A stretch of DNA of 64,000 bases, taken from NCBI GenBank assembly GCA_959347315.1, contig OY365806.1, positions 22,396,900 through 22,460,899 on the forward strand, written 5' to 3'. This document shows positions 34,556 to 46,667 of this stretch, one piece after another. The stretch is from Bimastos eiseni (taxonomy: Eukaryota > Annelida > Clitellata > Crassiclitellata > Lumbricidae). Position 1 is the first letter of the stretch. Each line of letters opens with the position of its first letter. The translations under genes and the position numbers were made by a program. The notes under the pieces were generated by a model. That model saw only the letters and a list, made by a program, of their open reading frames with translations, did not search any database and was not told the origin of the DNA.

Positions 34556-36146
34556 ATATTCAACTCGGAGCTGGGCCCAAAAGTGCGAACCATTTATTAA
34601 ATGTTGCACACGCAAAATTTCTTGCACACATTGTCTCCACAAAATTAGAGGGCACATTATATTTTGTCAATTGGGTAGTCCGAAGAAGGTCAGAGTCTGG
34701 TTTCCAGAGGGTTAGAGGAGGCAGAGTAGCTGTTGAGGGGGTGTTGCATGGAGTCACCTGATTCTATGCCATAGACCTACACAAAGTCAGTCGGATAATT
34801 GCCTATATTAAAAAGAATACAACCATGACTTCGCTTTTATCCAGCGTCTCTGAGTTTCTAAAGAGTTGAGGTTGAATATTGCAGCAGAAACGAAGCAGAA
34901 ATGAAGCAATCGGTCAACCTGAGGCTCACTTTCTCTCTCTGCTGTATAGTTCGAACCCTGCGTTCAACTCAGCCCAGTCGTTTCCTGTTGGTCACTGCAC
35001 AGTTCACATCAAGTGTGTTTCGATTGCTGCTTTTGTAATATCTAACTCATGTATGGCGTCAATTCGAGAGAGGCAATTACAAAGACGCGCTGCTCTGACA
35101 ACGACAGAGGGCTACGATCGAATAGGATTGTTTTAAAGCGCCCACAGAAATAAAGAGATAAGAAGAAACTCTGCTGTTAGATAGACCTGTCTGATCAGTT
35201 TGACAAGACATAATTATATCTGTCAGACACAGGTGTGTACAATCGCTCATATGCCTCCTGAGGAGCTGATTGCTACAGACGGAAATAAGTTCATATAACT
35301 ATGAAACGACATGAGATGGGTCACATTAAAAATCATTCATTACGATGAATTTGACGCTACTAGGAGTCTATGCAATATTAATGGGGTTTTATTGATTGGC
35401 TTTTGAACAAGTGTGTCAAACCGTCATGAAATTGACCCTATAGGGCAGCGGTTTGGATGTAGAGGCAATCAATATATGTAAAGAGAAGGACTCGGGAATA
35501 GAAGGAAATTGGGAAATACGGCTCATTGACCTGCCAATCAATCTTATGTGTGTAGCGTACAAGCTTAGGTAGAAAGGTTTGTATCTGAGGAGGCAGCTGG
35601 AGAGGTCCAGATAGCAATGACACAGCTAGGAATTGACAATGTTTCTCTAATTGACTTTATTCAAGACGTTTTGTAAATCCTATTCTTAAATGGAATCGAT
35701 ATCTGGAAGATATAGCAGTTCTAATATGCCTCATAGCTTGATAATCTGACATACAAAGATCAGGCTAATGATGATGGGCATTTCATATTATATCGTCAGT
35801 GATTATATGTCCCGGTTGGAGAGACGTCAAAAGCCTATGTGTGTATACTTGGGCCAGCACAATTTTACAAAGATAGGATTAGTTTTTTTTAAAGATATAT
35901 AATTATAAATATATAGTTCAGTTCGATTTGGTTTGGGCTTACTGTCGTTTCATCTGCTAGTGAAATCGAACACAATGCAATAATATATGAAAAATCGATT
36001 GTTAATAGGCTTAATTATTATCTTCATGGATATCTTAAATAATAATAATCGATAACCGTCTAATATGTAGACGTATATTGCACAAAGTTCAGCATTTTGC
36101 TATATTTGATTTATTTATAACTGGGTCATGGTAAGAATAGATCAAT

Positions 36147-36240
36147 GTCTGTATGTATGTATGTATGTATGTATGTATGTATGTATGTATGTATGTGAAC
36201 ATTTATATAGCGCCCTACAAGAACCTCACGAGGTCTGTGG
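36147..36240 (-). repeat. LINE 3' terminus joined to a (TATG)n run
   Basis: A (TATG)n tract (36150-36196) runs straight into AACATTTATATAGCGCCCTA followed by CAAGAACCTCACGAGG, a close match to positions 72-110. The microsatellite is in the tail position of the LINE. Confidence 0.45.
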
Positions 36241-38429
36241 GTATGTGGCGTATACAGTTCGTGTTAGATCAGGAAATGAAGGATATAATATTTTATCTTC
36301 CTTTGTCGGCTAGAGGATCTCGAAGATTTCTCAGTTGGTTTTCGTCAGCAATTCTGATGGCTTAATGAGAAGGCACATGAATATTGTTTCATTCCTTAAT
36401 TACAACAGATGGAAGATATTTAGCGATCTCGTTTGTTCGAACCAATGTTACAACGCAATGAACTCAATCATTGTCGATGAATGGTTGGTGAAGTAAAGGC
36501 TCCAACAACCTCCAACTTATCGCTTTCAACCATTGACAATAACTGACTGGGTGGGTAATCCGAAGCGGTCTGGGTCATGGTTTTATCCCAGTTCATCTTC
36601 AACCCAAAAAACGTCCTTGTCACTAACGTAGGATCTATAGATAGATCAGAAATGCAAGAAGCAACGAATCAATTAATTGCACAGCACGGTTCACGTTCCC
36701 AGGAATAAGAGCTTCGCTTGTTTGGATATAAAATAAAGTATTCAGCTAAAATCATACGATTCCTGAATCGATCCCAAAAATGCAGATGACAAAGACGCAG
36801 TTGGTAGCATCAATAGGTCGTTGTGGTTAACCATTAGGAGAATTCTTATTGGCTACAATGTTCTATATAAAGGCGGCGTTCGATCGATGCCGTGTGAATT
36901 ATGACCATGGCGCAACAAAAGCAATCATCAGATAAATAATACAGGATTGGCAATTTAATTTTCCGCTGCAAATACTCTTCAATGGAGAGCATCTGTGTTC
37001 GAAGACGTAGACGAACAATGCAGACGAAGATAAAATCAGAAAATCATATTATAGCGTAATGATTTGTACTTTGCGAAATGCCACAGTGCTACTATTTGAT
37101 CTGCATGAGGCTAAAGATCTAACGATCGGGCAATGAACATCTTGGATGAAGCAAAAGATAAACTGCAATTAACGCCGACGTTCAAATTATTTCCAGACAG
37201 TCGAAACTGTCCATTTTTCACCTTTGTGCTATAGAAGCCCATGCTATTAGGTCCGTCTTTCAATTTGTCCGATATAGGCTTTTGATTCAGAATTAAAGAA
37301 CTAATATTTTATTTTATTGTCACAGATTGACCACGATTACTTAATAGCGACATGTAGGCCACCTATTATACGATGTATAATCACTGGCATTCACCAATTC
37401 TATACCCGTAAATATGTGATATTTCTAATTGCCTAATCCCTGAATCTACCTGTCAACTCTGTTTTGACTATGCATATGTTTCTCACGACTTGAAATTTTT
37501 AAAGCGCTATAGAAATCTCAATCTCAATGCTACGACTGCAGGAGAAGATCCAGACTAAATGGAGTAGGCCTACTAAGTTAGAAATAGGAACTTACTGTGC
37601 AGTGGAGATCGAGATCTGGTCTCATTCAGCTCTTTGCCTCAGTAAGTCAATGAGCCAGTGATTAAGTCAAATGACATTCGGTCGCCTTCGCAGCCAAGTC
37701 CACCACTCTTATTAAATCTCTCGATTGTTGTCACTGAGAACTATTCGGCGTTTTCCACGGCAACAGCCACTCTCCACTATTAAGACTTAAGAGCCATCGA
37801 CTGAGCGCAGCATAAGCATCGAAATCCGACGACGCTGCAGACAAAGCTTTTGGCTTATCCCACTCGATTCGTATCATTCAACGGACGACGGAGACAAAAG
37901 CAAATGTTAACGGCGCCTTCCTCCTCCTTCAATTTCTCCTCCTCCTCCTCTGTGTATAATAGATGTAAGCCGTAGTAGCCATTACTTATGGAAACCTGGT
38001 GTGCCTCTGGTGACTTCCTCTGCCAGCTTGGACCAGATGGCTTTTAGTATAGACACCTTGGGACATGAATCGTCTTAAATGACCACACATATATAAAATA
38101 TGTGTATAATATATGTGTTATATGTATGTCTTATATATACATACATGCATACATATATATATATATATCGAAACAGACAGAGAGAGCAAGAAAGAGAGAG
38201 AAAATGAGAGAGCAACACGTGTCTAAGAGGCTGGATGGAAAGCTTCTAGCGAAACAGTATATAATACATTAACAATGCTATGTCTACACATGGGTATATT
38301 GCATTATGTATGTATAATGTCATATATTAGATGCTTGCTTATCCTAATATGGTTAGGAAACCATTTTTAATGTGTGCTCCACTCGAAAGCGCCTTCTTAC
38401 CCTTCCTCCCTCGGATCCTCTCCTTTCCC
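36241..38429. other. No gene recognised; one TATA-like site
   Basis: TATATAAAGGCGGCG at about 36862 followed by ATGACCATGGCGCAAC could be a core promoter and short first exon, but nothing downstream supports it. Pyrimidine-rich stretch at 37915-37960. Confidence 0.4.
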
Positions 38430-39203
38430 TCCTCCTCCCTGCACTTTCATCTCAGCCCCTCTTTCATTTATCCTCTCTTGTCCTCTCCTATCCTACCTCC
38501 CTTTTCATCTCATCCCCTCTTTCATTTATCCTCTCCTATCCTACCTCCCTTTTCATCTCTTCCTCTCTTACATTTATCCTCTCTTGTCCTCTCCTATCCT
38601 ACCTCCCTTTTCATCTCTTCCTCTCTTACATTTATCCTCTCTTGTCCTCTCCTATCCTACCTCCCTTTTCATCTCTTCCTCTCTTACATTTATCCTCTCT
38701 TGTCCTCTCCTATCCTACCTCCCTTTTCATCTCTTCCTCTCTTACATTTATCCTCTCTTGTCCTCTCCTATCCTACCTCCCTTTTCATCTCTTCCTCTCT
38801 TACATTTATCCTCTCTTGTCCTCTCCTATCCTACCTCCCTTTTCATCTCTTCCTCTCTTACATTTATCCTCTCTTGTCCTCTCCTATCCTACCTCCCTTT
38901 TCATCTCTTCCTCTCTTACATTTATCCTCTCTTGTCCTCTCCTATCCTACCTCCCTTTTCATCTCTTCCTCTCTTACATTTATCCTCTCTTGTCCTCTCC
39001 TATCCTACCTCCCTTTTCATCTCTTCCTCTCTTACATTTATCCTCTCTTGTCCTCTCCTATCCTACCTCCCTTTTCATCTCTTCCTCTCTTACATTTATC
39101 CTCTCTTGTCCTCTCCTATCCTACCTCCCTTTTCATCTCTTCCTCTCTTACATTTATCCTCTCTTGTCCTCTCCTATCCTACCTCCCTTTTCATCTCTTC
39201 CCG
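38430..39203. repeat. 58-bp polypyrimidine minisatellite, about 13 copies
   Basis: The unit contains TTTTCATCTCTTCCTCTCTT and CCTCTCTTGTCCTCTCCTAT. The first two units are diverged, one lacking about 10 bp; the rest look identical. Because 58 is not a multiple of three, all three forward frames read the same 58-residue cycle with no stop, which creates long false open frames. There is no protein evidence. Confidence 0.92.
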
Positions 39204-39369
39204 TTGTCTGTCCTCCTAATAGTACCCAATTTGACGTCATTGCCACCACAGCGCCCACTAAATGCGTTGTGCCATCTGACGAATGACACTGTCGTGAGAG
39301 AGTGCAATGAGTTTTTTTGAGTTGACGAATGACACACACACGAGTGCATTGTTCTCTTCTATTATATTA

Positions 39370-39400
39370 CTAGCTTGTGTACCCGGCGATCGCCGGGTGA
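39370..39400 (-). repeat. Possible Helitron 3' end (hairpin plus CTAG)
   Basis: On the minus strand a perfect palindrome ACCCGGCGATCGCCGGGT is followed after 7 nt by CTAG and then T, the layout of Helitron 3' termini. A related block lies at 62651-62681, and internal sequence CTACTGGGTGTCCAAG with TGTTCCCCGAGC is shared by 39817-39843 and 63040-63070. No Rep/helicase is present. Confidence 0.35.
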
Positions 39401-40029
39401 AGAAGATTATGGGGGCACCTTGATTGAGGACGAAGTTGTGGGGAGGCATTAATGTTCTTGCAGCGTCTGCAGCCTGTCGTTCCTGACTGGCCTGAGGGGA
39501 CTCTGCAGCCCTGCAGGAGGCTGCCTGTCTGGCAGAATTAACCTTTCCTCACTCTAATCCCTCCTCCTCATATCTAATTCCTCTTCTCTTTCTCCGTCTT
39601 CTCTAATTTCTATTCACTCTTTGTTCTCACTCACCTTTTCCCAACTTTCTTTCCTTCCTCAACGTCTCACCCTTTCCTAACCGCTTCCTCCTCCCAACCC
39701 ATCCTCCTTTTTACACTCCTCATCATCTTCTCACCGTCACCCTTGTCCTTTCCCCTACTCCATAATCCTTCCATACGACTTCCTCCTCCTCTTCCTCCTC
39801 AAAATCCACCAACCCTCTACTGGGTGTCCAAGATGTTCCCCGAGCGATCGAGTGAATAGCTGTAAAAGTGTAAACGGAGAGACAGACGGATACGCAGAAT
39901 CTAGATATACATGTAAATAAATAGTGTTTATAGTACATACCGATTGTGCAAACTTGACTTCACCGTAGCTTGCTCAGATGGACCATTTCTTCAAAAGTCT
40001 TTGTAATGTAACTTATTGTAAGTCCATGA

Positions 40030-40110
40030 AAATTTTTCAGCGCCCACAAAAGCCACGTCAGGGAGACTAGCCTAATCACCAGCGCTATTCCAAATCAAGT
40101 CCGCAATAGA
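40030..40110 (-). repeat. Possible LINE 3' end fragment
   Basis: TTTTTCAGCGCCCACAAAAG and CACCAGCGCT resemble the block at 63550-63610 (CAGCGCCCACAAAAGCG). No coding part is recognisable. Confidence 0.3.
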
Positions 40111-40857
40111 CAGTCCTCTCGTTTCTTTCCGGTGCCAGGTCGAGTCCGGGAAGCCATGCTCTGATCAGGTAGCAGCGTTTTCCTAGTTCTGCTGTTGTAT
40201 GCACAGTGTCAGATTAAGGTACTCAATTGTTCACGTATAATTATTCGCCTATACAAAGCAGAGAGGCTGATATAGGCAGGTAGGTAGACAGCTGGTGGTG
40301 GCTTATATATTATATATATATAATATATGTATCAATTAAGCCTGTGTATGTGTAATGCGGCGTGTTACGTGCATGTAGTTTGTTTTTTACTGACATTTCA
40401 TAAAGCGACTTCTCGGTATCTCGTAAAAGCGCTGCCTCTTGCAAGTCTAGACAGTTCATAATATTACTAGGAACATAAACAAAAGCAGCTCAAATGGCAA
40501 TGCACAGATATCTTGAGCCCCACACTGAAGGATTTTTATCCAGAGTTGAAATATGACTCCAGGTATCTATAGAAACATGTGTGGTCGGTCAATTTCGATA
40601 GCTAGTTGACATTTCTTAGAAAAACCTTTTGTGTCTTTCGTGGCCAGAAGGGAAATCGAGGGGGACAAGTCCCCCACCTTTTACAGAGAGAGGACACGCT
40701 ATACGTATGTCCCCACATTTCTTACCCCTCTCATTGGGTGTCCCCACCTGTGGAACGAAATCGCTGCCTCTGCTCGTGTCTACTTCTTTGGCCATCTTAG
40801 TCCATGGAGCATGTCAAGTGCTCAGACATTCCAGGACATCAAGCATCTGACCTGACC

Positions 40858-40859
40858 TC

Positions 40860-40890
<31 letters not shown>

Positions 40891-41035
40891 TACAGAGAGA
40901 CAGACAGAGAGACAGAGAGAGACAGAGAGAGAGAGGCAGAGACAGAGAGATACAGACAGACAGACAGAGAGACAGAGAGAGAGAGAGGCAGAGACAGAGA
41001 CAGACTGAGAGACAGAAAGATAAAAGAGACAGAGA
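40858..41035. repeat. (GAGACA)n tract
   Basis: Hexanucleotide and GA-rich low-complexity DNA. Confidence 0.92.
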
Positions 41036-42142
41036 TACACATGTGGAGAGACAGGTTCATGTGGAAGCTGAATGGAAATCTTCTAACGTAACAGTTTCAT
41101 CATGTTACCAGATATTCGTTTATTGAGTTTACAAGTAGCAAAATAATGTAGGTGCAAAAGAAAAACAGGGCGAATATAAGCAATAGTTCAGTTAGAGTTG
41201 ATAAATAACATACGAGATTTACAGTAAGCTGTTATATAATTGCTGCTACTGCATGACGTCATGCAAAGTGGCAGACAGGCAACAAGTAAGATCGAAGACC
41301 GCAACTGGTCATCGGACTATGTCGTTCTTTTAGAAGTCCTATTGCCTCGTCACGCAGAGCAGCTGGGATTAATTACATGGCATTAAGTTTAATCCTAATG
41401 TATTGACACCGGTAGCAGTGAATAACGGAGCCGCTAATTAGTGTGCATTGTTACAATAATAATGACGCATTTCGTCGCTGATAGAAAGTATAATCAAAGG
41501 TCTTGTCAATGGTCACTCATCATTCAAATATCATTATAAAATAACAAAACACATGCTTTAAAGTCTTTGAGGTAAATAATCAATTTTAAAGTCAGTAGTC
41601 GGTGATTACTGTTAGCAATCCAACTTCTATTTAAGTATAGAGATTTCTTGTCATCAATCCAACTTCTATTAAAGTATAATAATTATATTGAATGATCGAT
41701 TACGTAGGTCTATGTATGCATGTGTGTGTACTGTATTGTATATAAATATATATATATTATATAAAGGCCTACGTGCTTTTAGCCAGACACATTAGTACAG
41801 TGTTCAATTTTACACTTCATGTGAAAGGTACAGCGCGACAAAACTGGGCAGCGTTAATAAAAAAACTAAAGCGTTACAAAATGTGCCTATTGCAAAGTCA
41901 AGGTATCGGTGAATTCCTTTTGTAGCCAATTTAGTAAATAGTTAAAATTTCTTATAGCAAGTTACTTCAACCTGTGTTGATCAAATTTTCTTCAGCTTGT
42001 TGACAGCATGGGTAGGCCTACGATTTAGGTGTAGCGATTTCCAAAAGGCAGCCTATTCAGATGCGTTTATTGAATGTTTGTAATTAGTTAGAAGCTTTTA
42101 GACAATAGCCTATTGTAGAATCAATCGACCCATACACACACA

Positions 42143-42222
42143 CACATATATATATATAATATAATATAATATATATATATAATATAATATAATATATATA
42201 TATAATATAATATATATATATG
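42143..42222. repeat. AT-rich ATAATATAAT repeats
   Basis: Alternating AT with ATAATATAATATAAT blocks about 470 bp upstream of the GRL start codon. Confidence 0.85.
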
Positions 42223-42688
42223 TAGGTTCAGTAGCCTAATGGCGCCACAGCGGATGTGCAATTTTCACGATCAGCATTCTATCATCAATTTGCATTTCTA
42301 CTAATTGGTGCGTTTTATCTGTTGGCGCAATCATGCTTACACGCGAAACCCAATCGATGTCGTGACCATAGAAACCACCCATGTATATAGTGAAGGTCAT
42401 GCAGATCGAGCACTGTCGAGTACCATGCTATAAACTACAGACGAGCCACGACGGATATCATAGTCAACACAGCCAAACAGCGATCACTCGCGAAATGTTC
42501 GACGAAGAAGCAGTCTTTCATGTTTCAAAGAAGATTACTGCATCGTATTGTACTGCGAATTTAGCACCATTATTACTTGGTTTATAATTACCAGGCTTAT
42601 AATTTGGAAGAAATTTGCGTTTATAGTGTCTAGAAAGTTCTAATTCTAGACGTCATTAAAGGGAAACATCGAATTAATAGCTTAAGCT

Positions 42689-43711
42689 ATGAGCTGGTTT
42701 AAAGTTCATCCACTACGAAATAAGGCCATGGAAGTGCGAGAAGCACAAGAAATTCCTACTGTTAAAGAAAGTTCCACCGAAAATCTAGAACAAACAATGA
42801 TTCACAAAGTGCTTTTGCCTCTAACTGTCAGCATGCGAATCCTTGGCATATACTTTGAAATTACAGACAAACAGAAAACGATGAAGCAGTACTCTCGCTT
42901 GTATTGCTTATCTATCGTGGTAATAATGTGGCTGAACGCTATCAGAATATTTACCGCTTTTACTGCGAACGAAAAATTGCCTACCATTTTGGGAGATATT
43001 GCTAACGTGGTTGTTATGGTTAGTGGGGCAATCATACATACATCGTGTTACAGAAACAGTCTTGAAGGAAGAATACCAAAAATATTGCAGACCTTCAACA
43101 ACGACATGAACTCTCGCTGGGCTAAGCACCTCAGATTGAAAGTGGTTTTATGGGTTATAATTGCTTGGATGTTAACAGCGTTTATTGTCATTTTAACAGC
43201 TTACGTTATATACTGCGAATACGGGTTGCTAACTCTCCTGATCGCTCCATTTAACACGATTATTCTCAATTCAGGCCCCCTAACACTTAAAATTCTGTGC
43301 GGCCTGCTTATCGCTGTATTATTTTACATAGCAGGTGGGGCGATGTTTTCTTTGATATGGAACTACTTGCTATCTTCAGTTGTCAGTTATGAGTTCAAGA
43401 AGTGCACAATGATGCTGAAAGATATTGTTAAAGATCCTGAAGCTGCTAAGAGGAATTTGGAATTGGTACGTAGCCATCATCGAACACTTTGTCGAATGGT
43501 TGACAAGGTTGACGGCCAAGTGTGCATGAACAATGCAATATTCGTCGTCACATTCATTTTTGTGATTATTCTGAACTTATATGGTGTGATGTGCGATCCT
43601 AATATTATGAGGAGCAGTGCAGTGAATCTTTTAAGTACCTTATTCTGGATATTCTCTTGCGTATTCGGATTAATCATAGTTGCTCGCGGCGGAATAATGA
43701 TCAACCAGTCG
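42689..43711 (+). CDS. GRL exon 1
   Basis: Encodes 341 residues ending MINQS before the donor TCG|GTAAGAG. An open frame runs ten codons further, but this is intron. It contains hydrophobic stretches such as LSIVVIMWLNAI, VVLWVIIAWML and FVVTFIFVIILNLY. Confidence 0.9.
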
Positions 43712-46667
43712 GTAAGAGTGATCTTTTATTATGGGTTTTGTTAAGTCCCTTAGCGTAGGCCTACATGAACTATTCATACTGAGAGAGTTGGTTTATATTC
43801 TCTTACACAAAATCATCAGCGACTGCCAATAGTTCATTCTGTAAATTAACCGGGGAAGGTGCACATGAGAAAAAGAGATTTTTGAATTTTAATCTGACAG
43901 TCTATATGCTAGAAAACGCGCCATATCAGTTTTAATTTTGTATAAATTTTTTCGGGACGTGTCCTTCGAGACCTCTTCCGGATCCCTACCCTTATTTTTG
44001 CTCAGGTGCGTTCGGCATCCTGGCACACCACTTGCCAGAAAACGTTGCCAGAGGCACACCCTCAAACAATATTAAAAATTTTTGCGGATTTTCTAGAGAT
44101 TCTTCTTCAGGCGAAATCAATGAAACCTTGCTGCTGACGATCGGGTGCTCAGTGTCCAAAAGTCAACTATGCACAAGCAAGGTCTTTTCATTAATTGCTG
44201 ATAAGATTTTGACATTAGTTACAATAACTGCAGCTATCTACTTCAGGAAACGTCTGCTAATTTCTGTTGAATGCATGCATGATTGCGTTGTATTTCTGTT
44301 GTTTAAGGCTCACAAGATCTATGAGAGAATTCACGATATCGACCTAACCAACCTGAATGCAGAAACAATAGGACAGGTAGAGACTGATCGTTACATCTTA
44401 GATAGACCTATGTTTATTATTCGTTCAGGGAAACAGTACTTTAAGCACGTTGAGTGCTTAGTGTAGGCCTACTTAGACATAATTTCAGCTATTTTATAGA
44501 TTTTCGCCATATACAGGGTGGGTCAAAAACGTACCCCCCTACGGTTATTTGCTAATTTTTGGCCAGTAGTAGGAATTAATAAATGGAATTTGATAGGCTC
44601 AAAGCTAATTCATATCTACATATAACTGCCAAATTTTACTGAATTATTTCAAACAGAACAAAAGTTATATCACTTTTATTATGTGCAACCGCCGATCTAT
44701 GATGGTCAAAAACATTTAGCACTGCAATAAGTTATAAAAAGCTTTAGATTTATGAAGTCACATTTTAAATAGTTGTAACAAAACACACTTCATGATTATC
44801 ATTGCTGAAAAATGAAACTTTAAGTTTTCGAGTTTGAAGTCACTTTGTCGTCATCTAGCTTACATGTAAATTGGTGAATCAAACTGTTTTGCGATTAATC
44901 ATTTTTATAATAGATTTGTAACAAAATAAACACGGGCAAAGGTGTCCAGGACAGATAAAATTGGTGTAAAGACACTTCATGAATCATGAGCATGATCTTG
45001 GAGCCAAATCTGCAATCAAAGCTCCCTCTGAAATCACTGGAGCTGAGCACTTATAAAAATACGCGGAGGCGTGGATGATAGGGGTGGGCTGTGGAACGTC
45101 GTAAGGGCAGCGGAAGGCAGAAATCTATCCGCACCTGAATAAATATCGAGCATGTTGAGATTGTTGACAAATGTGCTTGTTAACAGAATAGCAGCATCAG
45201 AAGTCATCTCAGTACTCGGCGAATTTCTGCAGAATTTAACAACAGCCGCACGTCTGTTAGAAGAATTGCCAAAGAAGATCTGAACCTCGTTGCTTTTCGT
45301 CGTGTCCCTGAAAAAATTATCACCGATGCAATGGCCCCCAACAAACTCATCAAGAAACAATATGAACATTGTGAAACAATACGATGTTTGTTGTATAACA
45401 ATAACTTGAGATGTGACCTCATAAAATTGTTTTTGTAACTTTTTGCTGCGTAGAATGTTTTTTGACCATCAAATAAAACCATGGCTGCACTAATTAATAG
45501 TGATGTAACTTTTGTTCTGTTTGAAAAATTTCATTAAATTTTGGCAGTCATATGTAGATACGAATTAGCCTTGCGCCTGTAAAATTTCATTTATTAATTC
45601 TTACTATTGACAGAAATATTGGCTTAAAGACTGAGGAGTTTGCTTTTAATGGCTCACCCTGTATAATAACTCTGGGTAGCATAATAAATAGGCCTAATTG
45701 CATAGGCCTAATTACTTGCCTGTAATACAGCGATTAGTAACACATAATATTTTAATGACGATAACTGTGGATTTTATAGATAAATGCATTTATCAGCCGC
45801 TTACATGGGGAACCGATTGGTTTTACTGTTTTGAGGATTTTTGTCATCGATCGAAATACAATTCTAACGGTAAGACCAGTTCATATCTCAATATAGGGCC
45901 TACTAGCTATCGTCTCTCGATTCTACCAATGTCTCCAGTTGTGGGCTCTTCTTATGGGCTTTGGTCAATGTCAATCTTCTGTGTCCTTGGTCGTTTTAAT
46001 CGTCATTTTACGTTCCTTGGTGTGCACACCTTAAATAAAGGTGTAGTCATGCGTAATAATTGCGATCTTCGATGCACCCAAATATACGGAGCCTTCTACG
46101 TTAGATAGTTTCAGAGACTGCGGAATATTTCATATGCCTGAGAAAATGTCTGCATTAGTTGTTGTACTTCGAGAACATTTAGTCCTAAGTCGTAAGATTC
46201 TTTTCGTAGCCTACGTCACTGGTTTTCACCCGTGGAATTGTGCACGTTTTCTACTGCAGAAGTAAAAATTTCGCATATGATACGACCTATGATATAATTT
46301 TCGGTGGCAGAAGATTTTTGCAAATTAATATTATAATCTACTTCAGACTAACAAACTAAACAAAAAATGTCTGTTTTCCTCATTTAATAGTCATTCAATT
46401 ATATAGGCGCTGTATCTAGCTAAGCTTGCATTTCCACTTAGAACTATGTCGTTTATCTATAGGCCTCCTCTGCCGATATGAAGCAAAGTTATTTCTGTGC
46501 TCTATTCTTAGATTCTTGGTCTGCTGATCACATACTTCCTCCTGATTATTCAATTGTTTCCCCCATCATCTGCCAATCAGTGGAACTATCTAATATCGCA
46601 GAAAGTATCAACGAGTGAACCATCGCACACTGCCACCGTCAACAATTCTACGACTAGTTTCTTATAG
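42689..46667 (+). CDS. Gustatory-receptor-like (GRL) seven-transmembrane chemoreceptor, four exons
   Basis: Predicted membrane protein of the Gr/Or superfamily, which in insects forms ligand-gated cation channels with the N-terminus inside; the invertebrate ligand is unknown. Exons 42689-43711, 44308-44376, 45780-45869 and 46512-46667 join in phase 0 to give 445 residues, the usual family length. The start is the first ATG after an in-frame TAA at 42683. Exon 1 (341 codons) holds a polar N-terminus and about six hydrophobic segments. The short exons carry the family's conserved end: AHKIYERI, then SRLHGEPIGFTVLRIFVIDR, then ILGLLITYFLLIIQL, i.e. the TYhhhhhQF motif with Leu as last residue. 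Three phase-0 introns near the 3' end are the known ancestral Gr pattern. Intron 2 contains a Tc1/mariner-type element. Family assignment is strong; function is inferred. Confidence 0.88.
44308..44376 (+). CDS. GRL exon 2
   Basis: A 69-bp exon between TTGTTTAAG and ACAG|GTAGAG, 23 codons, phase 0 at both ends. It encodes AHKIYERIHDIDLTN, the conserved cytoplasmic segment before TM7 in Gr/GRL proteins. Confidence 0.85.
44514..45661 (+). mobile_element. Tc1/mariner-type element with about 150-bp inverted repeats, decayed
   Basis: Ends CAGGGTGGGTC (44514) and the inverse CACCCTG (45661), each followed outward by TA, the Tc1/mariner target. Long inverted repeats (about 44514-44680 and 45500-45661) share AATTAATAAAT, CTAATTC and CAAACAGAACAAAAGTTA. 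Inside, the plus strand around 45247-45330 reads SVRRIAKEDLNLVAFRRV, like the N-terminal helix-turn-helix of such transposases, with stops around it and no DDE core. It sits in GRL intron 2. Confidence 0.7.
45780..45869 (+). CDS. GRL exon 3
   Basis: A 90-bp exon between TTTATAG and ACG|GTAAGA, 30 codons, phase 0 at both ends. It encodes INAFISRLHG and GFTVLRIFVIDRNTILT, matching the family stretch that leads into TM7. A longer open frame in another register covers the same DNA and is spurious. Confidence 0.87.
46512..46667 (+). CDS. GRL exon 4 with TM7 signature and stop
   Basis: Begins after TATTCTTAG, phase 0. It encodes ILGLLITYFLLIIQL and a polar C-terminal tail of about 36 residues ending at TAG 46665-46667. 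It is alignable to the exon at 590-748. Confidence 0.87.
   Translation: MLGLLITYFLLIIQLFPPSSANQWNYLISQKVSTSEPSHTATVNNSTTSFL

Noticed and set aside
38331..39320. Open frames of 281-329 codons in all three forward frames
   Set aside because: They are the 58-bp tandem repeat read cyclically; no domain, no codon bias, pure Leu/Ser/Pro repeats.
45034..45369. 111-codon minus-strand frame within the Tc1/mariner-type element
   Set aside because: The transposase-like reading (SVRRIAKEDL) is on the opposite strand.
45698..46108. 136-codon plus-strand frame
   Set aside because: It overlaps GRL exon 3 in another register; the exon reading matches the receptor family and the long frame does not.
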